Origin: Priapulus caudatus
Lineage: Eukaryota; Priapulida; Priapulimorpha; Priapulimorphida; Priapulidae
Assembly: GCF_000485595.1 (NCBI RefSeq)
Contig: NW_014577082.1
Location: 878,720 to 907,269 of the forward strand
Length of the DNA: 28,550 bases
Reading direction: 5' to 3'
Positions 20,697 through 28,550 of this stretch are shown here, in pieces. The stretch's first letter is position 1; each line of letters begins with the position of its first letter. The translations under genes were made by a program, and so were the position numbers. The notes beneath the pieces were generated by a model. That model was not told where the DNA came from. It did no database searches and worked only from the letters and a program-made list of their open reading frames with translations.

Positions 20697-20914
20697 GCAA
20701 GCGCCGAAAGTGACGTGACAGTCACGCGCAGGACGCGTCAAGCGGACGCTCGACTCCACACGACCCAGTCTACCCATCGCTTCCCTACTCTCCGTGTCGT
20801 CACCCTGCTCCAGCCGCCGCTTGTCACTGAAGCAGTCGTTCAGCTTTCAGCATGTTAAACAGGACAGCTACACGTTACTCCAATCAAACATGCTGATGGG
20901 ATCACATTGGTCAG
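20697..20914 (+). pseudogene. CaMKK exon N4, copy C (frame-broken)
   Basis: Collinear with 15643-15859 but with several indels (for example CATGTTAAACAGG for CATGTTAGAACAGG and AATCAAACATG for AATCAATACATG). The donor has lost one G (GGTCAGTGAGTG). The kinase-domain start LNQYMLMGHIGQ cannot be read in one frame. Confidence 0.82.
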
Positions 20915-21956
20915 TGAGTGATTAATAGTTAAAGCTGATTTAATTACGTTAGGCATGTTGCTGTACGTACACGACGCGGATTTGTGTGAGCTCGTCTGCT
21001 GTGACTTGATATGTGGAATTGTTGCAGGCGGGTGGTGCTATTAGGCCAGTCGATCTTATGCACAAAAAAAGGCCCAAACCCAGGAAAAATTGCAATTGCA
21101 AGTTTTTGTTCCATTAGGGTCATCTAGTGAGATCTTAAAAAAATTCAATTTTTATACATTTGGTGGAACATTGCGAATTTTTAGGTTAAATTTTCAATTT
21201 TTTAGCTTATTTTTCATTAAATCATAAAATCTTCTAATGGTCATAACTTGATCAATATTGAAAGTTGACCAATAAAAAATACCACCTTAACCCAGGTTTT
21301 TATGGTTCAATTTTTCATAAGAACCATTTTTAATTAACTGATCTAGCCCCTTATACCATTTCGGGGTATCAAGGTAGAATTGATTGAGTGGCGTAGCGTG
21401 ATCACGGTGATCTTGATATGATGAATGATAACAATTATCACCGCATCACAGGCAACAATCTATATATTTGCGGTCATATAATTACTCGATAAAGATTTGT
21501 CTTGTTAGAGCCCTAAACAATGGATGCCCTAATATCATTTCATTAGAATGTCTCATGTAGGTTAATCATATCTTCGAAAGACGAGAGAGCTAGCTTACAT
21601 AGGCTGAGGCAGTTCTGTTTAAGTGTGTTGAATAACGACTGGTATAGATATAAACACACATGCAATGTTAGCGCGTGAACATAATATGAAAGCAAAAACA
21701 CTTTCCCATCGCTCATATTACGTCCTTGCAAAAAATGTCGAACGAACAATATTTTCATAGTCACAATATGCTTTCACAGATGGGTTACGATTTCACGAGC
21801 AAATTAACTTCGGTAAAACGTCAATACAGGACGTTAATTGTAGTTCAGAATTTCCTCGCAGATTTTGTCAATACCCACCAAAACAACGGCAGCACGCGTC
21901 CGTGCGGTTTGCACGGCGAGCCCCAATAACCCCGTATTTCATACCCGTAGTAATAG
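20915..21956. other. Intron after N4, unit C
   Basis: Counterpart of 15860-16899 with numerous homopolymer length differences. Nothing coding is supported. Confidence 0.7.
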
Positions 21957-22095
21957 AACTCGACGTTGTTCTATTATGTATTGTTTGTGACGTGGTTCTA
22001 TTATGTATTGTTTGTGACGGGGTTATATTATGTATTGTTTGTGACGTGGTTCTATTATGTATTGTTTGTAACGTTGTTCTTTTATGTATTGTCTG
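21957..22095. repeat. 27-bp tandem repeat (TTCTATTATGTATTGTTTGT + GACGTGG)
   Basis: About five units with exact 27-bp spacing and a few substitutions, beginning immediately after the end of duplication unit C. The following 22096-22310 is unique sequence with no recognisable feature. Confidence 0.93.
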
Positions 22096-22310
22096 GTGGC
22101 GGTAGCGGGCAAGAGGAAGGTGCGAGGGCGGAGGAATCTTTACGAGGAAACGCGACTGAGAATTCGCGGACATATGTGATAGATGAAGCAATGAAATAGG
22201 TGCCGGTCAATAGAAAGCAAATCACGAGAACACGTCGTCCACGTAATCGCATCACGAAAGCTTTCCTTTCAATCAAAAATATGTGTAGATAGAAAGATCA
22301 CGGTGATGCA

Positions 22311-24480
22311 CACATGCACACACGCCGACGCGCGCTCATGCACGCACGCTAACACGGACAAAGACACGCGCGCTCATGCACGCACGCTACACGGACACAG
22401 ACACGCGCGCAAACACACACGCCACGCGCGGCTCATGCACGCACGCTAACACGGACACAGCACAACGCGCGCACACACACACGCCCACCCGCTCATGCAC
22501 CACACGCTAACACGAAACACAGACAACGCGCGCACACACACACGCCCACGCGCGCTCAGCACACACGCTAACACGGACACAGACACACGGCGGCCGCATG
22601 CACGCACGCGAAACACGGACACAGACACACCGCGCATGCACGCACGCTAACACGGACACAGACACGTGCGCGCGCACAACACAGCGCCACGCGCTCATGC
22701 ACACACGCTAACACGAACACAGACACACGCGCGCACACACACACGCCCACGCGCGCTCATGCACACACGCTAACACGGACACAGACACACGCGCGCATGC
22801 ACGCACGCTAACACGGACACAGACACACGAGCGCGCATGCACGCACGCTAACACGGACACAGACACGCGCGCGCACACACACGCCCACGCGCGCATGCAC
22901 ACACGCTAACACGGACACAGACACACGCGCGCGCACACGTCTACGCGCGCTCATGCACACACGCTAACACGGACACAGACACACGCGCGCGCACACGTCT
23001 ACGCGGCTCATGCACACGCTAACACGCAAAGGACACACCGCGCGCGCACAGTCTCGCGCGCTTCATGCACACACGCTAACACGAACACAGACACACGCGC
23101 GCGCACACGCTAACACGGACACAGACACGCGCGCGCACGCACGCTAACACGGACACAGACACGCGCGGCACGACACACAGCCCACGCGCGCTCATGCACG
23201 CACGCTAACACGGACACAGACAGGCGCGCACGCACACACGCTAACACGGACACAGACACGCGTGCGCACACACACGCCTACGCGCGCGCTCATGCACGCA
23301 CGCCTAAACACGGACACAGACAGCGCGCGCGCACGCACGCTAACACGGACACAGACCCGCGCGCATGCACGCACGCTAACCCGGACACAGACACACGCGC
23401 GCACACACGCTAACACGGACACAGACACCACGCGCCGCGCACACACGCCACACGCGCGCCCATTGCACGCACGCTAACACGAACACAGACACACGCGCGC
23501 ACACACACGCCACACGCGCGCTCATGCACACACGCAACAACGGACACAGACACAGCGCGCGCACACACGCTAAACACGACACAGACACACTGGGCCGCCA
23601 CACGCCCACGCGCGTCATGCACGCACGCTAACACGAACACAGACACACGCGCGCGCACAGCACGCCACGCGCGCTCATGCACGCACGCTAACACGAACAC
23701 AGACACGCGCGCTCATGCACCGCACCGCCCACGACGCGCTCATGACACGCACGCTAACACGGACACAGACACACGGCGCGCGCAACACACCCCACGCGCC
23801 GCTCATGCACGCACGCAAACACGACACAGACACAGCGCGCGCACCACGCCCACGCGCGCTCATGCACGCACGCTAACACGGACAAAGACACACTGGCGCG
23901 CACACACACGCCCACGCGCGCTCATGCACGCACGCTAACACGAACACAGACATTACGCGCGCACACACACGCCACGCGCGCTCGATCGCGCACACTAACA
24001 CGGACACAGACACGCGGGCGCACACACCACGCCTACTCGCGCGCACGCCGCACACGCCAACACGGACACACGCACGCACGCTAACACGAACACAGACACG
24101 CGCGCTCATGCACGCACGCCCACGCGCGCTCATGCAACGCACAGCTAACACGCGACCAGACACAACGCGCGCGCACACACGCCACGCGCGCTCATGCACG
24201 CACGCTAACACGGACACAGACACACGCGCGCGCACACACGCCCACGCGCGCTCATGCACGCACGCTAACACGGACAAAGACACACGCGCGCACACACACG
24301 CCCACGCCGCCTCATGTACGCACGCTAACACGAACACAGACATACGCGCGCACACACACGCCCGCACGCGCGCTCATGCCACACTAACACGGACACAACA
24401 CGCGCGCACACACACGCCTACTCGCGCGCACGCAGCACACGCCAACACGGACACACGCAGCGCACACGCGCGCACACGAT
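22311..24480. repeat. CpG-rich satellite, ~60-bp unit with a shorter form
   Basis: About 35-40 units containing, in order, GCGCGCTCATGCACGCACGC, TAACACGGACACAGACACAC and GCGCGCACACACACGCCCAC. A shorter unit of about 38 bp lacks the last segment and is interspersed. T occurs mainly in CTCATG and GCTAACAC. Long alternating purine-pyrimidine runs (CGCGCGCACACACAC) favour Z-DNA. The long open frames rich in Val, Cys and Ser on - or Thr, His and Arg on + are translations of the repeat. Confidence 0.95.
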
Positions 24481-24617
24481 CCCCCACCGCATGAACACGC
24501 ACATTCACATACATACGCGCGCACGCTAACACCAACGTGCGCATGCGCGCACACTAACACGTGCCCAAACACGCACATGCACGCACACTAATACGTGCAC
24601 GCACACGCACGGGCACG

Positions 24618-24659
<42 letters not shown>

Positions 24660-24720
24660 TAATCACATTACTATATAGACACAGCTGTAGATGTGTGTGT
24701 GTGTGTGTGTGTGTTGACGT
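24481..24720. repeat. CA-rich satellite edge, (CA)n, then (GT)n
   Basis: Degenerate ACGC/ACAC sequence, a clean (CA)n at 24622-24654, a short spacer and (GT)n at 24692-24713. The GT tract and following TTGACGTGATTGATGTTGAT lead directly into exon K1, as at 7870-7925. Confidence 0.92.
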
Positions 24721-24741
24721 GATTGATGTTGATGCCTCCAG

Positions 24742-24850
24742 GGTCGTACGGAATCGTCGAGGCTGGCTATATACGAGAAGGATGACAAGGCATACGCGAT
24801 GAAGATTCTGTCTCGAAGAAGAAACTTCATCAAGAAAGGTCGAATGCGAA
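24742..24850 (+). pseudogene. CaMKK kinase exon K1, second copy (frame-broken)
   Basis: Same acceptor (GCCTCCAG) and donor (GCGAA|GTAAGT) as 7926-8031, but 109 instead of 106 bases with small changes: GGTCG for GGCTCG, GTCGAGG for GTGAGG, TATATACG for TATAACG. These break [12 protein letters not shown] after the first residues. Its place between N4 and K2 is the expected one, so this is probably the genuine exon position with base errors rather than a decayed pseudogene. Confidence 0.8.
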
Positions 24851-24884
24851 GTAAGTTATATAACGAGAGAAATACGGTTATACA

Positions 24885-25395
24885 TCCCAAGTGGCCTACT
24901 CCCATTTCGGCCTACACCCATTTCGCCTACTCCCATTTCGCCTACACCCATTTCGCCTACTCCCATTTCGCCTACACCCATTTCGCCTACGTCCCATTTC
25001 GCCTACACCCATTTCGCCTACACCCATTTCGCCTACGTCCCATTTCGTCTACTCTCAGAATTGGAAATATTCCCATTTCGTCTACCATTTTCCAATTCCC
25101 ATTTTCTATTTTTGTCAAGTTGTGTTCTCATTATTTGTACCTTTGTTTTCTTCTGGTTCCTGTAGTCTATGTATGTCACTCAAAACCTTATTTTATTATT
25201 TATAAATCATTATTTAGTGAACAAACCGATCGTAGACGAAATGGGAATGGAGTCGATTTTGAACGTATAGACGAATTGGGAGTAGGCGAAATGGGTGTAA
25301 GCCAACTGGGAATTTTGCTGTAGGCGAAATGGGAATTTTGCCGTAGACGAAATGGGAGTTTTGCCGTAGGCGAAACGGGAGTAGGCCAACCGGGA
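24885..25395. mobile_element. Foldback element with tandem-repeat arms (~510 bp)
   Basis: The left arm (24885-25096) is built of CCCATTTCGCCTAC units, alternately spaced CC or GT. The right arm (about 25230-25395) contains the same units inverted (GTAGGCGAAATGGG) with added TTTTGC spacers. The outer ends correspond: CCCAAGTGGCCTACTCCCAT on the left against CCCGGTTGGCCTACTCCCGT from the right arm reversed. About 135 bases of unique AT-rich DNA lie between. No transposase is present. It sits in the K1-K2 intron, 35 bases after the donor site. A clear target-site duplication is not visible. Confidence 0.85.
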
Positions 25396-25465
25396 ATAAA
25401 CCAAAAATACACAGGATGGCTGTTTCTTATCGGTATTGTTTTTCAGCACAGTTTTATACATAATG

Positions 25466-25512
25466 TCAGGGGGTTGAGTAATGACAAATTTATCATTATT
25501 CAACCCATTGAT
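25466..25512. mobile_element. Short palindrome related to the AT-rich element
   Basis: TCAGGGGGTTGAGTAATGA faces TCATTATTCAACCCATTGA across ACAAATTTA. The ends resemble ATCAGGGGTTAATAATGACA of the elements in units B and C, so it looks like a minimal member of the same family. Confidence 0.6.
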
Positions 25513-25976
<464 letters not shown>

Positions 25977-26079
25977 TAATATGGATTAATATTAATATAT
26001 TATATCAAGAGCGTATATGCGTACTTAACACGCGCTTGATTATATTTATATATAATTCTACTTTATTGTCAGCATCATG

Positions 26080-26437
26080 GGGAGGAAGGGAGGGAGGAAG
26101 GGAGAGAGGAGGGGATGGAGGGAGGGAGAGAGAAAGTGAGGAAGGGAGGGAGGAAGGGAGGGACAGAGAAAGTGGGTAAGGGAGGAAGGGAGGGACAGAG
26201 AAAGTGAGTAAGGGAGGAGGATAGGATGGATGTGAGAGAGGGAAAGAGGGCGGAAGGGGATTGAGGAGGGAGAGAGGACGTGCAAGGTGGCGAGGGAGCG
26301 AGAGGATGGGAATCGTAGGGAGGTGAGAGGAGGAGGCGAGAGGGGCATGGAGGGAGGGAGGAAGGAGTTGAGGGAGGGAGGAGGCGCTGAGAGGGAAGAA
26401 GAATGGGGCAGGACGGGGGAGGGGGGGGGGAGGGGCA
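26080..26437. repeat. G/A-rich minisatellite-like tract
   Basis: GGGAGGAAGGGAGGGA-type sequence with a recurring GGACAGAGAAAGTGAGTAAG unit at 26100-26220 (period about 40-55), in the intron after K2. Frames over it are low-complexity. Confidence 0.9.
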
Positions 26438-26870
26438 TGTTATCGTCGCCGTTATATACCCAGCTGGCTTTCCTATTGTGCTGCGGGCTACACCACACAC
26501 CGCAGGAGGCGTGCATGTGGGAAGTATATAGGGGGCGCTAGGTGACGAGGTGTAGACAAAGGGTGGGCCGTGGTACGATAAGGTTTGGGAACTAGTGCAA
26601 GTGGGGTTCGTGGTCGCTGGTGTCTAGATCGTGGGTGTGCGGCAGGTGGCGCTGCCTGCATGGCTCGCCACTTCGCATCGTGCAGGCTGCTGAGGAGCGA
26701 ATAGCAGGTAGGGCTGTATGTGTAAATAAACACACGATCATGCCGACGTGATCGAGTAACGGTGATGAATGAGTTTGATGGGCGTGATTCGTCGTCGCTT
26801 ATATTTTAATTCTCTTCCTTCAAAAATAACAAAAAATAATGATAAGAGGAAGAAAAAATAAACATAATAA
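26438..26870. other. Intron sequence without a recognisable feature
   Basis: Mixed to GC-richer sequence. No exon with CaMKK similarity and no repeat shared with the rest of the window. Confidence 0.5.
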
Positions 26871-26875
26871 TATGA

Positions 26876-26935
26876 ATTTATATATATATATATATAATAT
26901 ATATATATATATATTAATATATATAATAATAATTA
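26876..26935. repeat. (TA)n-rich tract
   Basis: Alternating TATATA interrupted by TAATA, AT-only over about 55 bases. Confidence 0.93.
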
Positions 26936-27020
26936 AAGAAATCATATATAAGAGAGATAATAGCATATAGGATTATAGGATATGATACTGATCCTCCTTT
27001 TTTGCATTTTCTGTATTAGC

Positions 27021-27056
27021 GTCGTTGATGGATCGAAGGAAGATCATTTATTTTCT
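27021..27056 (+). pseudogene. Candidate damaged CaMKK exon K3
   Basis: After a pyrimidine-rich stretch ending TGTATTAG and one extra C, the frame reads VVDGSKEDHLF. This aligns with VLDDPNEDHLY, which follows LVE in vertebrate CaMKK, and K2 ends exactly at LVE in phase 0. The expected continuation (xVFELVEKG) is not found: the next codons are SRWSVKK, and the other frames give LGGV followed by a stop. The extra C and the broken end mean the exon cannot be used as written. Base errors, a damaged allele or a chance match to eleven residues are the alternatives. Confidence 0.45.
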
Positions 27057-27296
27057 AGGTGGAGTGTAAAAAAATTAATTCGGCCTGTGGCATGCTTATC
27101 GCTGCTTGCGACAATAGCCAGTCTTACTAATTTATACGGTTTTATCAGGCTGATTATCTATCCTACCTAGCTACCATACACTCTACTGACAATCAATTTA
27201 AAACCCTCGCTCTAAAAACATCGTCGCATTTACGATAAACTGGAATATCGTGATATTCATCTGTCACATGCCTATTAGTTACGGACTAGGCTATAG

Positions 27297-27405
27297 GCCT
27301 CTCGCTAGTTCAAGCTAGCACTAGCGCCTAGGGCTAGCGCTAGCTAGCTAGGCTAGGCTAGGCTAGGCTAGGCTAGGCTTCCGCTAGTCGGCTAGGCTAG
27401 GATAT
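27297..27405. repeat. GCTAG/CTAGG repeat cluster
   Basis: Scattered CTAGC palindromes lead into five to six tandem CTAGG units (27346-27378), then two more after a short interruption. Confidence 0.9.
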
Positions 27406-28286
27406 TTATAGTTGTTGCACAACCACGTGTACTGTTTTTTGTGTGCGTGTCGCTCTTTATATGGGAGATTTTCTCTAGGATATGTGCATTCACGCACGTT
27501 TCCACGACAGCTGGCGTGTTATCGATTGCATATATATAATAGGTGTTGCTAGAGACGCTCGCGTTGGCATTTCGCATAATACGAAACGGCGAGTTCGTTA
27601 TTGAATTCTATAGCTTTTCCTGCGTGAGCGCCGGACAGAAAAAATTCAGCGGAGAATGGAAAGATAGATATAGCGCAGTCAGTTTCGCGTCGCGTGTGTA
27701 TCACGCTCGTTTTTTGCAATCTAAACTATCCCGCTGTTCACGGGCTCTACCTATAAAGGTATATAGACGAAGCGCGAGCAATTTGCTTTTGCACTTGCAA
27801 AGGCGGTTGCAATGCAATACGATATCTAATGTTGCTGGCGAAAATTATTTCCAATTAGCGTTGCATGGGAGCGGTATATCGAGCCTATGCCTAAGATACA
27901 GCTTTGTCGTTTTCAGTGTTCGAACTTGTCGAAAGAGGGTAAGTAGCCTAAGTGTAGCTAAACACAGTTATAATATCTGGCGCTTGCACTTGGAGATGAA
28001 ATAGCTGTGTTTACTATTTATGTGTAATTGTTTTTCGCAATCTTGTCTCTTCAGAAAGCTTTCCGTTGTATGTAGAACGAAAGAGGGTTCAGAATCAGAA
28101 AAAAATCTCAAAAATAAATCAGACACGGTCATTTCAGTTTTTTTAATTAACAAAATACGACTTCATCATCTGCATGCGCATTAGTATAGAATGAAGGGAA
28201 ATCGCGTGTAATTTATAAAAGATTTAATACTGCATACGAGACAAAATTGGACAAGAAAATAAGATGAGTATAATGCGGTCTTACAG
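27406..28286. other. Intron sequence before K4
   Basis: Mixed sequence. It contains an uninterrupted + frame at 27543-28004 (153 codons) that has no in-frame ATG except its penultimate codon, no recognised domain and no clear splice-site framing. The last bases before K4 (GGTCTTACAG) are a usable acceptor. No other feature is seen. Confidence 0.55.
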
Positions 28287-28375
28287 AGCGGTGATAGAAG
28301 TGCCAACAGATACGCCTTTATCGGAGAAAGACGCGTGGACACACTTCCGCGATGTGCTTCTAGGTCTTGAATACT
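28287..28375 (+). CDS. CaMKK kinase exon K4 (hinge to alphaE)
   Basis: Acceptor GTCTTACAG, donor ATACT|GTAAGT, 89 bases, entered in phase 2 (the A completes a codon, probably Gly) and left in phase 1. Reads AVIEVPTDTPLSEKDAWTHF, then RDVLLGLEY. Vertebrate CaMKK2 has GPVMEVPTLKPLSEDQA...GIEY at this point. The next exon, outside the window, should start with the remainder of Leu and the catalytic loop. The (V/I)xEVPTxxPLSE string is specific to CaMKK among kinases. Confidence 0.9.
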
Positions 28376-28392
28376 GTAAGTTATAGCTAACT

Positions 28393-28550
28393 AACATCTA
28401 CTACTATCTACTACAACCACCACTACTATCCACTACCATCCACTACTATCCACTACTATCCACTACTATCCACTACTATCCACTACCATCCACTACTATC
28501 TACTACTATCCACTACTATCTACTACTATCCACTACCATCCACTACTATC
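28393..28550. repeat. 10-bp tandem repeat (CCACTACTAT)
   Basis: Regular ten-base units with C/T variation (CCACTACCAT, CTACTACTAT), beginning in the intron directly after K4 and running off the window edge. Confidence 0.95.

Larger units (their letters stand above)
16900..21956 (+). repeat. Tandem duplication unit C (~5.1 kb)
   Basis: Collinear with unit B from the purine tract to CCCGTAGTAATAG. Its N1-N2 part is closer to copy A (6425-7790) than to unit B. Its N3-N4 part has more indels than unit B. It ends where a 27-bp tandem repeat begins. Confidence 0.9.

Noticed and set aside
22311-24480. Cys/Val-rich and Thr/His-rich open frames that resemble secreted repeat proteins
   Set aside because: They are translations of the ~60-bp satellite. 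Frame shifts between units show no selection on any reading frame.

Overview
The window is animal nuclear DNA, very probably from an invertebrate. It holds spliced exons with GT-AG and one apparent GC-AG boundary, long introns, and a very large load of microsatellites, minisatellites and inverted-repeat elements. There is no operon structure, no rRNA and no recognisable tRNA. The only gene I can identify is the 5' half of a calcium/calmodulin-dependent protein kinase kinase (CaMKK) on the + strand. Its exons encode a Ser-rich N-terminal segment ending in the start of the kinase domain (LNQYMLMGHIGQ), then the rest of the glycine-rich loop with the catalytic lysine ([10 protein letters not shown]...YAMKIL), the alphaC helix ([21 protein letters not shown]), a damaged candidate for the next exon (VVDGSKEDHLF) and the hinge/alphaD-alphaE segment (VIEVPTDTPLSEKDAW...GLEY). 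The catalytic loop and the rest of the kinase must lie beyond the right edge. I cannot name the clade.

Layout: 1-6,150 is a run of repeats: (CT)n, CTG-rich DNA, a 15-bp minisatellite, (GT)n, a ~1 kb inverted-repeat element with hammerhead-ribozyme-like motifs at both ends, a 675-bp dispersed repeat, a 2.2-kb nearly T-free purine minisatellite, and CA-rich DNA. 6,425-8,031 holds copies of two upstream exons (N1, N2) joined through a GT microsatellite to kinase exon K1. 8,064-11,513 is a foldback-arm fragment, the second copy of the dispersed repeat, 30-bp and 23-bp minisatellites and a 30-G run. 11,600-21,956 is two tandem copies of a ~5.1-5.3 kb unit, each with exons N1-N2-N3-N4 and their introns. 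21,957-24,656 is a 27-bp tandem repeat followed by a CpG-rich ~60-bp satellite. 24,742-28,375 holds a second, frameshifted K1, an intact foldback element, K2, the damaged K3 candidate and K4. The window ends in a 10-bp tandem repeat.

Exon phases fit one transcript in the order N1-N2-N3-N4-K1-K2-(K3)-K4, but no contiguous set of copies in the window is intact. N1 and N2 are cleanest at 6.7-7.4 kb, N3 and N4 at 14.7-15.9 kb, K1 at 7.9 kb, and K2 and K4 are single copy. Copies differ mostly by scattered 1-base insertions and deletions in exons and introns alike, and copy boundaries fall in simple repeats. That pattern is what imperfectly corrected long-read sequence and misjoins at repeats would produce, so the exon duplication may be partly or wholly an assembly effect. 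A true 5' tandem duplication cannot be excluded from the sequence alone.
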